A stretch of 64,000 nucleotides of DNA from Thermopolyspora flexuosa (GCF_006716785.1 NZ_VFPQ01000001.1:4774001-4838000); one strand, 5' to 3'; shown: positions 40,861 to 50,479, counted from the stretch's first letter. The notes: generated by a model from the sequence alone, not told the origin. Made by a program: numbers and translations.

Positions 40861-41909
40861 ACGGCGGCCTCCTCTCGGCGGAGCGTGTCGAGGAAGGCGG
40901 CGCAGAAGCCGCCGAGGGGCGTGCGCGGGGAGAGGGGCGGGGCGTCGCCGCGGTCGAGGGCGGCGGTGAGGCCACGCTGGTCGGGTATGCGGCCCGCGCA
41001 CGGCAGGTCGAGGCAGGAGGCGGCGACGTCGGGGTCGAGCGGGCGGCCGCGCAGCACCGCGCGGATGTCGTGGGTGTGGCGGCGCAGCACGAGCAGGAGC
41101 TGGCCGGAGGCGAGGACGCCGCGCAGGTCGGCGGGGACGACGAGCAGGGTGGTGCGGGCGCGGGCGAGCGCCTCGGCACCGCCGGGGTCGATGTGGCGCG
41201 GCAGGTCGACCACGACCAGGTCGCAGCCCCGCCGCGCCGCGTCGAGCACGGTGCGCATCGCCTCCGCCGGGATGGGCGTCGGATCGCCGCGGTGCCAGGA
41301 CAGCACGGTCAGCGGCCCCAGGCCGGGCAGGGCCCTGCGGAGGGCGGCGAAGCTCACCCGTCCCTCCCGGCCGACCACGTCGGGCCAACGCGCGCCCTCC
41401 GCCCGCTCCTGGCCGAGCAGCACGTCGATGCCGCCGCCTAGGGGATCGGCGTCGACGAGCAGGGTGCGTGCTCCGGCCCGGGACGCGTACAGCGCGAGGG
41501 AGGCCGCGAGCACGCTCGCGCCGGCGCCGCCGCGGCCGCCCACCACGCAGACGATCCGTCCGTTGCGTGCGGCCGGCTCGGCCGCCTCGGCGAACGCGTC
41601 CACCAGATGCCGTTCGGCGGCGGGTAACTCCAGGACACCTTGGGCGCCGACCGCGACACAGCGGCGCCAGACATCCGGGTTCTCGGGTTCGCGCGTCACC
41701 AGCAGCACGTCCGATCGCCGTGGCGGCCCGAGCGCGGCCACCGCGTCGGCGAGGTCGGCGCCGACCACCACGAGGGGCGCGGGCAGCCAGTACGGCCGGG
41801 CGTGGGCGGCGGCGTGCGCGACGTCGAGCTCCACTCCGGCGGCCGCCGCGATCCGGAGAAGGTCGTCGAGCAGCTCCTGATCGTCGGTGATGACGAGGGG
41901 ACGGTTCAT
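40857..41909 (-). CDS. CpaE-like / septum-site-determining protein Ssd
   Basis: 350 residues. An N-terminal receiver-like domain without the full phosphorylation pocket is followed by a MinD/ParA-type domain. The deviant Walker A reads VVGGRGGAGASVLAAS, lacking the GKT of active ATPases; TLLVDADPLGGGIDVLLG and LVVVDLPRHIDPGG match MinD-like loops. Orthologues are Rv3660c (Ssd) in mycobacteria and CpaE in Tad systems; the likely role is placing the pilus or influencing septation. First gene of the pilus cluster; ATG at 41909. Confidence 0.88.
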   Translation of the reverse strand: MNRPLVITDDQELLDDLLRIAAAAGVELDVAHAAAHARPYWLPAPLVVVGADLADAVAALGPPRRSDVLLVTREPENPDVWRRCVAVGAQGVLELPAAERHLVDAFAEAAEPAARNGRIVCVVGGRGGAGASVLAASLALYASRAGARTLLVDADPLGGGIDVLLGQERAEGARWPDVVGREGRVSFAALRRALPGLGPLTVLSWHRGDPTPIPAEAMRTVLDAARRGCDLVVVDLPRHIDPGGAEALARARTTLLVVPADLRGVLASGQLLLVLRRHTHDIRAVLRGRPLDPDVAASCLDLPCAGRIPDQRGLTAALDRGDAPPLSPRTPLGGFCAAFLDTLRREEAAV

Positions 41910-42012
41910 CGGTGCCTCCCGGTGCGTGGGAGGTCCACCATCCGTCATCGCGGAATCGGCCGGAGTTCCCGAACCGGATTCTGTGGATAGTGCTTTACCT
42001 GTGGAAAAAAGG

Positions 42013-42048
42013 GGCGACCCCCGCCGGGGGGGGAGAGCGGGGGTCGCC
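42013..42048. terminator. Strong hairpin, 12-bp perfect stem
   Basis: GGCGACCCCCGC (42013-42024) and GCGGGGGTCGCC (42037-42048) around a 12-base loop of mostly G. It would end transcripts entering from the right on the minus strand or act in the ssd leader. It is preceded on the plus strand by an A-run (GGAAAAAAGG), giving a U-rich tail when read leftwards, which favours a minus-strand terminator. Confidence 0.65.
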
Positions 42049-42314
42049 GAACGGTCCGGCTCCGGGGGGGTAGAGCCGGTCCCGTTGTTAGAAGAAAGCT
42101 TTCAACACCTCACCACTACATGGCAAGACGCCTGCAAAGTCATCGAGGCACGACCAAGGAACGTCCATGACGCAACTTGTATGCTGCCCGATCCCCCGAT
42201 GTTTCGTCGAGCGGCGTGCCGTATTTTCACCGCCTTTCCGTCTCCGGCGGCCCGGCCGACGGTAAAGGTCTTGCTCCAGGGGGTTCCCAAGGGCCACGGT
42301 CCGACGTAGAAAGG

Positions 42315-42476
42315 TGGTACGGACAGAGCGTCCGGGTACGGCTACCGGGTACCCACGCGCGACCAGCCGCGGGAGGCGCGTCGAGCAGGGCTTGTCCCAC
42401 TCAGACGGATTGAGGTGCACGCTTGGTAGCCCGGCCAGACGTACCGGCGACGGCGTCCCGCGCCAGGGACGCCGTT
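42315..42476 (+). ncRNA. Candidate structured RNA (possibly 6S-like)
   Basis: Nested complementary segments: GGCTACC (42340-42346) with GGTAGCC (42425-42431), GTAC/GTAC and GGAC/GTCC outside them, and inner ACGCGC (42354-42359) with GCGCGT (42376-42381), ending in the hairpin ACGGCGTCCC/GGGACGCCGT (42450-42475), which could be its terminator. A rod-like fold of about 150 bases would suit 6S RNA, and gene context agrees with the Streptomyces locus. The strand and ends are guesses. Confidence 0.25.
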
Positions 42477-43162
42477 CGCTATGCCGGCGCGCGCCCCATT
42501 GCACGGGTTTACCTCTCTCCCGTTCCACCGGTGAATCGAAACGCCGCCGTATTGGGGACCGCGTGGCCCTCTTCCCGCCCCCGGGCACACCGAGCCGATC
42601 GGACCGCCAGGCCCCGGAGACGCCGGCGTGAGGCGGCCACGGCCGCACGAGCGTCGACGGCCGCGGTCCGGGCGCCGCGCGACCGTGCGCGCCGGGGCAC
42701 GGACCTGCCGTTTCGCTCACGACTCGCTCCCTGACCTGCATCGACGGCTCGGTGGACACCGCATCGGCGCGGACTCCCGGCGAAGACGTGGGCCCGCACC
42801 GTTGATCATGACGGAAGGCGGCGGTCACCACCAACCGGGATGTCCACTATATGAGCACCAATCATCTTTGTCGTGTCAAGTGGCGAAACCCGGGAAGTCG
42901 CCCCGTTCGGAATCACCGGCCCCGGCGGTTTCTCCCCCGACCGGCCGTACCGGACGGCGCCGCCGTACCGCCGGGATCCCGATCTTCGGAGAGCGGCAAA
43001 GATGTTCGTATTCCGCGCCGTACGGTTAACGGAACTGAACCGGTGCAGCGACGGTACGTGTTCCGCTTTCCGGCACCGCCCGTGATCGGTTCGCGTTCCG
43101 GCAGGAAGGGCCGGGAACGGGCGGCCGAAAGCGCCGCGCCGCCGTCACCCGGCACCGTTCCG

Positions 43163-43999
43163 TCAGCGCGACATGGCCTCGCAGACGGCCGTCGCCTCAC
43201 GCGCCCCGAGAACCACGGCCGAGGCGCAATGTTGTATCCAGGACGCCACACCTTCCGGCGTTCCCGACAGATAACCGCGAAGGTTTCGTGCATAGGCGTC
43301 GCCGAGTTCCACGTGCCCGACCTCCACCGCCACCAGCGACTTGGGATCCAGCCCGAACTCGGTGTAGGTGAGCCGCTCCGCCGCCCGGGCCACCACCCCG
43401 TCCGCCACGCCGAACGGCCGCAGCACGACCAGCTCGGCGTGCACGATCGCGCCCAGCACGAGCGCGGGCGTGTCGTCGGCCGCGGTCACCAGTCGTGCCA
43501 GCGCGTCGACGCGCGCCGCCGCCACCTCGGCCGAGGGCGCGGGGCCGAGCCCCAGGGGATCCGCCTCGGTGGGCCCCTGCCGGGGACGGCCCAGCTCCGG
43601 CTCGTCCGCGATGCCCACCGCGGCCACGGTGTGCAGCCGGGCCAGTACCTGCCGGGGAGCGGACCGCCAGGTCCTGCCGAGCCGCGCCGCCTCCGCCAGC
43701 GCGCGCAGCGCCCCCTGGGTCACCGGATCCGTCGCCTCGCCGCGCCGTACCGACTCCAGCGGGTTGTCCACACCCTCCAGGGCCGCCGACGCGCGGGCGC
43801 CGCGCAGCACGGACTCGGCCGAGACCTCCGGGCTGCGCCGTCGCAGGGCGCGGTGCCGGTAGAGCCGGTCGACCGCCTCCCGGGCCTCGCGCACCGCCTC
43901 CGGCACCCCGGGCAGCTCGGCGAGCGCCGCCAGCGGCCCGCGTCCGTTCCCGCCACCCGTCCTCGATCGCCCGTTCGTCCCATCGCTCAGCACGGTCAT
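43163..43999 (-). CDS. Fic-fold protein with degenerate active site ('oxidoreductase' in old annotations)
   Basis: 278 residues, all-helical. Residues 70-76 (ASAALEG) resemble the S-S-x-I-E-G inhibitory-helix motif of Fic proteins, and 187-210 (HAELVVLRPFGVADGVVARA) align with the Fic core HPFxxGNGRxxR, but the catalytic His reads Arg194 and the G-N-G-R reads A-D-G-V. AMPylation activity is therefore unlikely. Relatives next to acs and ssd in Streptomyces were called oxidoreductase without evidence I know of. Start at ATG 43999; GTG 44017 is possible. Confidence 0.7.
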   Translation of the reverse strand: MTVLSDGTNGRSRTGGGNGRGPLAALAELPGVPEAVREAREAVDRLYRHRALRRRSPEVSAESVLRGARASAALEGVDNPLESVRRGEATDPVTQGALRALAEAARLGRTWRSAPRQVLARLHTVAAVGIADEPELGRPRQGPTEADPLGLGPAPSAEVAAARVDALARLVTAADDTPALVLGAIVHAELVVLRPFGVADGVVARAAERLTYTEFGLDPKSLVAVEVGHVELGDAYARNLRGYLSGTPEGVASWIQHCASAVVLGAREATAVCEAMSR

Positions 44000-44245
44000 C
44001 GACCCTACAGGTGCCACTCACCGACCGGTTCATACCGTTGACCGAGGAGACAAGCCCGGGTCTTCCGTCCCTCTTCCATTTGTCATGGGATAGCGGGTAT
44101 GACACTCGAACCGCTTCCACTACGCCCTGCGGTCGCCTCGTACCGGCCGCCGGGCACGGAGGCGGCCCTTGTCCGCCGCAGTGGGTAGCTGCTGGAGTGG
44201 GAGCCCCACCCACACCGCATACACGAGGCATGTAAGGAGTACGTC

Positions 44246-46222
44246 GTGGCCCCGGACACCCCTGGTCGCCAGACCCAAGAGACACTCTCCAACCTGCTGC
44301 AGGAGACTCGTCGATTCGACCCGCCGGCCGACCTCGCGGCCCAGGCGAACGTCAAGGCCGACGCCTACGAGGAGGCGGCGGCCGACCGGCTGAAGTTCTG
44401 GGAGCAGGCGGCCGAGCGTCTGGACTGGGCGGAGCGCTGGCACACGGTGCTCGAGTGGAACCCGCCGTTCGCCAAGTGGTTCCTCGGCGGCAAGCTCAAC
44501 GTTGCCTACAACTGCGTCGACCGCCACGTCGAGGCGGGCAAGGGCGACAAGGTCGCCTACTACTGGGAGGGCGAGCCGGAGGGCCACAGCCGGGTCATCA
44601 CCTACGCCGACCTGCAGCGTGAGGTGAACAAGACGGCGAACGCCCTGCTCGAGCTCGGCGTCCGCAAGGGCGACCGTGTCGCGATCTATCTGCCGATGAT
44701 TCCCGAGCTGCCGATCTCGATGCTCGCCTGCGCGCGGATCGGCGCGATCCACTCGGTGGTCTTCGGGGGCTTCTCGGCGTCCGCGCTCGAGGGGCGTATC
44801 AAGGACGCGGACGCCAAGATCGTCATCACCGCCGACGGCGGGTTCCGTCGCGGCAAGCCGAACGCGCTCAAGCCGACCGTGGACGAGGCCCTGGCCAACT
44901 GCCCGGGCGTCGAGCGCGTGGTGGTCGTCAAGCGCACCGGCGAGGACGTGCCCTTCGGCGAGAAGGACATCTGGTGGCACGACCTGGTGGACCGGCAGAG
45001 CGACAAGCACGAGGCCGAGCCGCACGACGCCGAGGATCCGCTGTACATCCTCTACACCAGCGGTACCACGGGTAAGCCGAAGGGCATCCTGCACACCACC
45101 GGCGGTTACCTCACCCAGGTCGCCTGGACCCACTGGGCCGTGTTCGACCTCAAGCCGGAGACCGACATCTACTGGTGCACGGCCGACATCGGCTGGGTGA
45201 CCGGGCACTCCTACATCGTGTACGGCCCGCTCGCCAACGGCGCGACGAGCGTGATCTACGAGGGCACGCCGGACACGCCGCACCGTGGCCGCTTCTGGGA
45301 GATCGTCCAGAAGTACAAGGTCACCATCTGCTACACCGCGCCCACCGCGATCCGCACCTTCATGAAGTGGGGCGACGACATCCCCGCCAAGTTCGACATG
45401 TCGAGCCTGCGCGTGCTCGGCTCGGTGGGCGAGCCGATCAACCCCGAGGCGTACGTCTGGTACCGCGAGCACATCGGCGGCAACCGCTGCCCGGTGGTGG
45501 ACACCTGGTGGCAGACCGAGACCGGCGCCATCATGATCACCCCGCTGCCGGGCGTCACCTCGGCGAAGCCGGGCGCGGCGATGCGGCCGCTGCCGGGCAT
45601 CGTCGCCGACGTGGTCGACGACACCGGGCAGAGCGTGCCGAACGGCGGCGGCGGCTTCCTGGTGATCAAGGAGCCCTGGCCGTCGATGCTCCGCACCATC
45701 TGGGGCGACGACCAGCGGTACATCGACACCTACTGGTCGCGCTTCCCGGGCATGTACTTCCCCGGCGACGGCGCCAAGAAGGACGAGGACGGCGACCTGT
45801 GGCTGCTCGGCCGCGTGGACGACGTCATGCTCGTCTCCGGCCACAACATCTCCACCACCGAGGTCGAGTCGGCCCTGGTGTCCCACCCGAAGGTCGCCGA
45901 GGCCGCGGTCGTGGGCGCCACCGACCCGGTGACCGGGCAGGCCATCGTGGCCTTCGTCATCCTGCGCGGCGACGCCGGCGAGGGCCCCGAGCTCGCCAAG
46001 GACCTGCGTGACCACGTCGCGAAGACCCTCGGCCCGATCGCGAAGCCGCGGCAGATCCTGGTCGTGCCCGAGCTGCCGAAGACCCGTTCCGGCAAGATCA
46101 TGCGGCGGCTGCTTCGGGACGTGGCCGAGAACCGCTCGCTCGGTGACGTCACCACGCTCACCGACAGCAGCGTGATGGATCTGATCAAGCAGAAGCTGCC
46201 GACCGCCAAGAGCGAGGACTGA
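44246..46222 (+). CDS. acs: Acetyl-CoA synthetase (acetate--CoA ligase)
   Basis: 658-residue AMP-forming acetate:CoA ligase. Motifs: [20 protein letters not shown] (phosphate loop), [31 protein letters not shown], and C-terminal [14 protein letters not shown] with the acetylatable Lys. GTG start at 44246 behind AAGGAG. It makes acetyl-CoA from acetate via acetyl-AMP. Reversible acetylation of the C-terminal Lys is known for the family; an AcuC-type deacetylase is encoded at 4612. Followed by a strong hairpin. Confidence 0.97.
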   Translation: MAPDTPGRQTQETLSNLLQETRRFDPPADLAAQANVKADAYEEAAADRLKFWEQAAERLDWAERWHTVLEWNPPFAKWFLGGKLNVAYNCVDRHVEAGKGDKVAYYWEGEPEGHSRVITYADLQREVNKTANALLELGVRKGDRVAIYLPMIPELPISMLACARIGAIHSVVFGGFSASALEGRIKDADAKIVITADGGFRRGKPNALKPTVDEALANCPGVERVVVVKRTGEDVPFGEKDIWWHDLVDRQSDKHEAEPHDAEDPLYILYTSGTTGKPKGILHTTGGYLTQVAWTHWAVFDLKPETDIYWCTADIGWVTGHSYIVYGPLANGATSVIYEGTPDTPHRGRFWEIVQKYKVTICYTAPTAIRTFMKWGDDIPAKFDMSSLRVLGSVGEPINPEAYVWYREHIGGNRCPVVDTWWQTETGAIMITPLPGVTSAKPGAAMRPLPGIVADVVDDTGQSVPNGGGGFLVIKEPWPSMLRTIWGDDQRYIDTYWSRFPGMYFPGDGAKKDEDGDLWLLGRVDDVMLVSGHNISTTEVESALVSHPKVAEAAVVGATDPVTGQAIVAFVILRGDAGEGPELAKDLRDHVAKTLGPIAKPRQILVVPELPKTRSGKIMRRLLRDVAENRSLGDVTTLTDSSVMDLIKQKLPTAKSED

Positions 46223-46241
46223 GCAGCCTGATCCAGGGCGA

Positions 46242-46279
46242 CGCCCGGGCCACCGAGAACCCTCGGAGAGGCCCGGGCG
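46242..46279 (+). terminator. acs terminator hairpin
   Basis: CGCCCGGGCC (46242-46251) pairs with GGCCCGGGCG (46270-46279), with an inner CCGAG/CTCGG stem in the loop. It begins 19 bases after the acs stop; a short pyrimidine stretch (TTCGTCTGTCC) follows. Confidence 0.8.
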
Positions 46280-46456
46280 TTCGTCTGTCCACAGGCCGGG
46301 CGGTTGTCCACAGATCGAAACGACCGGGTCGCGTCATCCCAGGGGAACGGGTAGGTGTTAGGGCAGCCTGCCGCGGAAGCCACCGTTTTGCGCGCGTGCG
46401 CGTGACGGTCGTGACGCAGGATGATGTCCGAGGCAGCTTGTCGATAGGAGTCGGAT

Positions 46457-46885
46457 ATGGCCACACCGCCCTCCCAGCAGGAGGAGTCGCTCGGCACCCT
46501 CGTCGCCCAGGCGACCGAGCAGATCTCGGCACTGGTGCGTTCCGAGATCGAGCTGGCGAAGGCCGAGCTGAAGTTCGACGCCAAGCGGGTCGGCACCGCG
46601 GCGGGCCTGTTCGGCGCTGCCGCGTTCATGGCCCACCTGTGCCTGATCCTCGCCTCGTTCGCCATCGCGTACGCGCTGGTGGCGCTCGGCGTCTGGCAGT
46701 GGGCGGCGTTCGCGCTGGTGACCCTCCTCTATCTGCTCGTGGCCGGGGTGCTCGTCCTCATCGGTGTGCGGCGGCTGAAAGGGCTGACCGGCATGCGGCG
46801 CACCACCCGCACCCTGAAGAGCCTGCGGGGAGGGAGCGACGCCGCGGCGGTGACCTCGGGCACCGAGGAGCAGGTGAAGCCGTGA
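46457..46885 (+). CDS. Phage-holin-like superfamily membrane protein (Actino holin, DUF1469 type)
   Basis: 142 residues. An amphipathic N-terminal segment (SLGTLVAQATEQISALVRSE, IELAKAELKFDAKRVG) precedes two hydrophobic helices (about 50-75 and 83-108), then a basic tail. This is the pattern of the Phage_holin_3_6/DUF1469 family, which is not phage-derived in function as far as known. Orthologues sit between acs and the epoxide hydrolase gene in other actinobacteria (Rv3669). Stop overlaps the next start (GTGA). Confidence 0.85.
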   Translation: MATPPSQQEESLGTLVAQATEQISALVRSEIELAKAELKFDAKRVGTAAGLFGAAAFMAHLCLILASFAIAYALVALGVWQWAAFALVTLLYLLVAGVLVLIGVRRLKGLTGMRRTTRTLKSLRGGSDAAAVTSGTEEQVKP

Positions 46886-47808
46886 TCGCGTCGGCTGCGG
46901 CATCGCCGGACGAGTCCGAGATCCAGTTCGACGGGCCGTGGACCCACCGCGCCGTGCACGCGAGCGGCACGCGCTTCCACGTGGCCGAGGCGGGCGACGG
47001 GCCGCTGGTGCTGCTGCTGCACGGCTTCCCGCAGTTCTGGTGGGCCTGGCGGCACCAGATCACCGCGCTGGCCGAGGCCGGCTACCGCGCCGTCGCCGTC
47101 GACCTGCGGGGGTACGGCGCGAGCGACAAGCCGCCGCGCGGGTACGACCTGCCCACCCTCGCCGCGGACGCGGCCGGGTTGGTCCGGGCGCTGGGCGAGA
47201 CGCACGCGACGGTCGTCGGGCACGACTGGGGCGGGCTGCTCGCCTGGACGATGGCCACGCGCTACCCCAAGGTGGTGCGCCGTCTGGTGGCGGTGTCGGC
47301 GCCGCATCCGCTGCGGCTGCGCGCGTCGCTGTTCACCGACCGCGGGCAGGGCCGGGCGCTGCGGCACGCGCTGATGTTCCAGCTGCCGTTCCTGCCCGAG
47401 CGCAGGCTCACCCGAGGGCTGGTCGAGCAGCTGCTGCGCCAGTGGTCGGGGCCGGACTGGCCGGAGCCGGACGTCGCCGCGCGGTACGCCAAGGCGTTCC
47501 GCATCCCGCACGTCGCGCACTCGGCGCTCGAGTACTACCGCTGGTTCGGCCGTTCCCAGCTGCGGCCGGACGGCCGGAGCTACGCCCGCAAGATGCGCAG
47601 GCAGATCGAGGTGCCCACGCTGCAGCTGCACGGGGCGCTCGACACCTGCATCCTGCCGCGCACCGCGCAGGGCTCGGGCCGGTACGTCGCCGCCCCCTAC
47701 CGCTGGCGGCTGCTGGAGGGGGTCGGCCACTACCCGCACGAGGAGCGCCCCGAGCGGTTCACCACCGAGCTGCTCGGCTGGCTCGCCGACCCGGAACCGG
47801 AACGCTGA
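46882..47808 (+). CDS. Alpha/beta hydrolase, epoxide hydrolase family (EphE-like)
   Basis: 308 residues. HGFPQFWWAWRHQ gives the oxyanion motif HGxP, GHDWGG the nucleophile Asp, and GVGHYPHEERPE the catalytic His; a helical lid lies between. Tyrosines in the lid (SALEYYRWF) fit epoxide activation. The GTG start at 46882 overlaps the holin-like stop, so the two are coupled. Orthologous to mycobacterial EphE (Rv3670) by position. Natural substrate unknown. Confidence 0.9.
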   Translation: MIASAAASPDESEIQFDGPWTHRAVHASGTRFHVAEAGDGPLVLLLHGFPQFWWAWRHQITALAEAGYRAVAVDLRGYGASDKPPRGYDLPTLAADAAGLVRALGETHATVVGHDWGGLLAWTMATRYPKVVRRLVAVSAPHPLRLRASLFTDRGQGRALRHALMFQLPFLPERRLTRGLVEQLLRQWSGPDWPEPDVAARYAKAFRIPHVAHSALEYYRWFGRSQLRPDGRSYARKMRRQIEVPTLQLHGALDTCILPRTAQGSGRYVAAPYRWRLLEGVGHYPHEERPERFTTELLGWLADPEPER

Positions 47809-48444
47809 GCGGCGGGCAGGGGCCAGGCGCCTGCCTCGGGCGGTATGCGCTGTAGCGGGCGGTGGGTGACGGCGCCGACCGCGCCGTGGCGCATCGGTCA
47901 CGGGCATCATCGGGCCGACGCTAAGGTGCCGGTTCGGCCCGAGCACAAGGGCGTGCGGGCCGTACGGGACAGGAACGGCCCGGCGAGGGGCGTGGCAGCG
48001 CGGTGCGGCGGCCACCAGGGGTGATCGGCGGCACAGTGGCGTGGCCGGGGACCGCCAGGGCCGGGACGCAGGCCACCGATCGTGATCGCCGCCTGGGGCG
48101 ACGGCGGTGAGGCTCAGGCGTCGCCGGGAAGTGGGCCGAGGTCGTGACCGTTGGCACGGACCAAGGGTTCGGCAGGGAACGGCCAGCGACCCAGGGACGG
48201 AGAATCAGGGGCGGACGTGGACAGGAACGCAGATCGGGACGTCGCCGAGGACCCCCACGGGACCATCCGCGCGGACGCCTCTGGCGGCGGGATTCGCCAT
48301 CGCTCCGGTGACGGGAGCGCCGGCCGACCCGGCGGCGGCGTGGATGGGGCGAGGGCCGAGGACACCGCCGTCGGCGGCAACGTCACCGGCCACGTCGGCG
48401 GCGGAGACCCGGCGAGCGGTACCGGCAAGGGCCGTGGCGGGCGC
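47809..48444. other. Gap without a firm gene
   Basis: 636 bases. An in-frame extension of the DUF309 gene reaches back to TTG 48151, but the extra 98 residues are Gly/Asp/Arg-rich without homology and lack a good ribosome site. No other feature recognised. Confidence 0.4.
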
Positions 48445-48951
48445 GTGGAGAGGGACCGGGATGAGGCCGGGCGACCGCGGAACGCACGCCCTCGGGATGC
48501 CTTCGGACGCCCGTTGCCGCATGGTGCGAAGGGGATCGAGCGGGTGCCCGACGACTACGCTCCGAGCGCCGAGGAGGCCGTCAGAGCCGCGATCGGCCAT
48601 CTTGACGACGGGCATCCCTTCCTCGCCCACGAGGTGTTCGAGTCGCGCTGGAAGTGCGGGCCCGCCGAGGAACGCGACCTGTGGCAGGGCCTGGCCCAGA
48701 TCTGCGTCGGGCTGACCCATCTCCAGCGCGGCAACACGACTGGGGCCGCCGCCCTGCTCACCCGCGGGGCCGACCGGGTGACCGCGTACGGCACGCGAGA
48801 GCCGTACGGGATGGATCTGGCCGAGACCGTCGGCGTCGCCCGCACGCTCGCGGGCTCGGCCACCGCCGCGGCCGACGCCATCGCCGCGATCCGCCGTGCC
48901 CTCCGGCCCGGTACGGCGGCCGAGACCGCAGGGCGTACGGCACAGCGTTGA
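48445..48951 (+). CDS. DUF309 domain protein
   Basis: About 168 residues from GTG 48445. RNARPRDAFGRPLPHGAKG near the start is typical of actinomycete DUF309 proteins, and the core GHPFLAHEVFESRWKCGPA, ERDLWQGLAQICVGLTHLQR, GNTTGAAALLTRGADRV carries the conserved H-E-x-W-type residues. Function unknown; the helical fold with His/Glu could bind a metal. The last 170 bases of the gene are duplicated in tandem behind it. The start is uncertain (see preceding gap). Confidence 0.75.
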   Translation: MERDRDEAGRPRNARPRDAFGRPLPHGAKGIERVPDDYAPSAEEAVRAAIGHLDDGHPFLAHEVFESRWKCGPAEERDLWQGLAQICVGLTHLQRGNTTGAAALLTRGADRVTAYGTREPYGMDLAETVGVARTLAGSATAAADAIAAIRRALRPGTAAETAGRTAQR

Positions 48952-49176
48952 CGGCACGCCCGTCGCGCCCGGCCGACGTCGGCCGCGCACGGCACGCGAG
49001 AGCCGTACGAGATGGATCTGGCCGAGACCGTCGGCGTCGCCCGCACGCTCGCGGGCTCGGCCACCGCCGCGGCCGACGCCATCGCCGCGATCCGCCGTGC
49101 CCTCCGGCCCGGTACGGCGGCCGAGACCGCAGGGCGTACGGCACAGCGTTGACGGCACGCCCGTCGCGCCTGGCCG
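48782..49176. repeat. Direct tandem repeat, 201-base period
   Basis: 48782-48975 and 48983-49176 (194 bases each) differ at three positions. The first copy covers the C-terminal 57 codons and stop of the DUF309 gene; the second is an untranslated extra copy in the same frame beyond the stop. The offset is a multiple of three. The high identity points to a recent event. Confidence 0.93.
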
Positions 49177-49288
49177 GTGCCTCCATCCGACGCAGAACGC
49201 CACTGAGGATGGCGAGGTACCGCAGGCCGCGAGGCCGACGCGCATGACGTCGCCACCTCAAGGGCGGTGGAGTGAGTCGTCGCGCGGG

Positions 49289-50479
49289 TCAGTCGCACTC
49301 CTGGGTGTCGACCCTCTGCACCGCGGTACGGCCGGCCTCGGCGTCGGGGGCGACCTCCTTGGCCGTCAGGGCGTAGCCGGTGTCCTCCCGGTCGGTGGCG
49401 GCGGCGAAGATCACGCCGTAGACCTCGCCCGTGGGGGTGAGCAGCGGGCCGCCGGAGTTGCCGGGCTGGACGACGCCGCGGATCGCGTACACTTCGCGCT
49501 CCACCTCGCGCCGGTGGTAGATGTCGGGCGCGGTGGCCGTCTGCTGCACCCGGATCCGGGCGGGGCGGGCGGTGAAGCCCTTGTCCTTGGGGAATCCGGC
49601 GATGATGGCGTCGTCCCGGGACTTGGCCGTGAAGTCGAACTCGAGGATCGGGGCCTGCAACGTCGGCACGTACAGCACGGCGACGTCGCGGGCGGGGTTG
49701 AAGAGCACCACCCGGGCGTTGTGCCGCCTGCCGGTGTGGTCGATGACCCGCAGCTCCTCCTTGACGCCCGCGACCACGTGGGCGTTCGTCATCACCCGCT
49801 GGTCGGCGTAGACGAATCCGGTGCCCTCGATGCGCTTGCGGCAGGCCGGGGCGTTGCCCTGGACCTTGACGATGGCGCGGCGGGCCCGGACGAGCTGCGC
49901 CCCCTTGAGCACGCTCCGGTCCGGGGGCGGCACCTCCACGAACCGGCCCGCGCCGATGTCGCTGAACACCTGCGGGAACTCCGAGGTGTTGACGAAGTCG
50001 CGGAAGGCGCCCTGCCAGTTCTTCGCGGCGCTCGGCATCATCTGGTCGACCGTGCGCAGCACGAGCGAGCCGTTGATCTGCTGGACGATCGGCTTGAACG
50101 GCGCGCTCACCAGCAGGGTGCCGATGAGCCAGGCGATGACGAGGACCGAGAGCGCGCTGGCGAGCGTGCCGCCCAGCGAGTCGACGATGCGGGCGGGCTC
50201 CCAGGTGACGTGGCTGCGGACGATCGCGCCGAGCGTGGACGAGGCGAACTGTCCGATGGTCGCGGACAGGAACACCACCACGATGGCGAGCAGGGCCTGC
50301 TCGGTGGGGCCGTCCACGATCGCGTGGGCGATCGGCGGGGCGATGAACACGCCGAGGACGGCGCCGCCGACGAAGCCGAGGAAGCTGAAAGCCCCGATGA
50401 TGAAGCCCTGCCGGTATCCGGATATGGCAAAGGCGATCACCAAGCCGATGAGGATCAGGTCGAGGAGATCACCTTGCAC
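49289..50479 (-). CDS. marP: MarP-type membrane serine protease (CvpA + trypsin-like domain)
   Basis: 396 residues. Four N-terminal helices of the CvpA type (GDLLDLILIGLVIAFAISGY, GGAVLGVFIAPPIAH and others, to about residue 150) anchor a periplasmic chymotrypsin-like protease with the triad His (VMTNAHVVAG), Asp (NPARDVAVLYV) and Ser (VVQPGNSGGPLL). In Mycobacterium tuberculosis the orthologue MarP (Rv3671c) is needed for acid resistance and cell-wall hydrolase processing. GTG at 50479 matches the family start; no strong Shine-Dalgarno. Conserved position before nudix/nth. Confidence 0.92.
   Translation of the reverse strand: MQGDLLDLILIGLVIAFAISGYRQGFIIGAFSFLGFVGGAVLGVFIAPPIAHAIVDGPTEQALLAIVVVFLSATIGQFASSTLGAIVRSHVTWEPARIVDSLGGTLASALSVLVIAWLIGTLLVSAPFKPIVQQINGSLVLRTVDQMMPSAAKNWQGAFRDFVNTSEFPQVFSDIGAGRFVEVPPPDRSVLKGAQLVRARRAIVKVQGNAPACRKRIEGTGFVYADQRVMTNAHVVAGVKEELRVIDHTGRRHNARVVLFNPARDVAVLYVPTLQAPILEFDFTAKSRDDAIIAGFPKDKGFTARPARIRVQQTATAPDIYHRREVEREVYAIRGVVQPGNSGGPLLTPTGEVYGVIFAAATDREDTGYALTAKEVAPDAEAGRTAVQRVDTQECD

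Larger units (their letters stand above)
41910..43162. other. 1.25-kb gene-free, structured region
   Basis: No frame encodes a recognisable protein; the longest (minus, 42088-42834) has erratic composition. It contains a strong hairpin at 42013-42048, another at 42450-42475, and several inverted repeats between. In Streptomyces coelicolor a 6S RNA (scr3559) is reported beside the gene that seems to correspond to the one at 43163, so a 6S RNA is expected about here. Confidence 0.45.

Noticed and set aside
42088-42834. Long minus-strand open frame (248 codons) in the ssd upstream gap
   Set aside because: No family resemblance, erratic Arg/Pro/Ser composition, no ribosome site, and it crosses strong hairpins; GC-rich DNA yields such frames by chance.
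48151-48444. N-terminal extension of the DUF309 protein from TTG 48151
   Set aside because: Gly/Asp-rich sequence not seen in the family; conserved sequence begins after GTG 48445. Kept as a possibility only.
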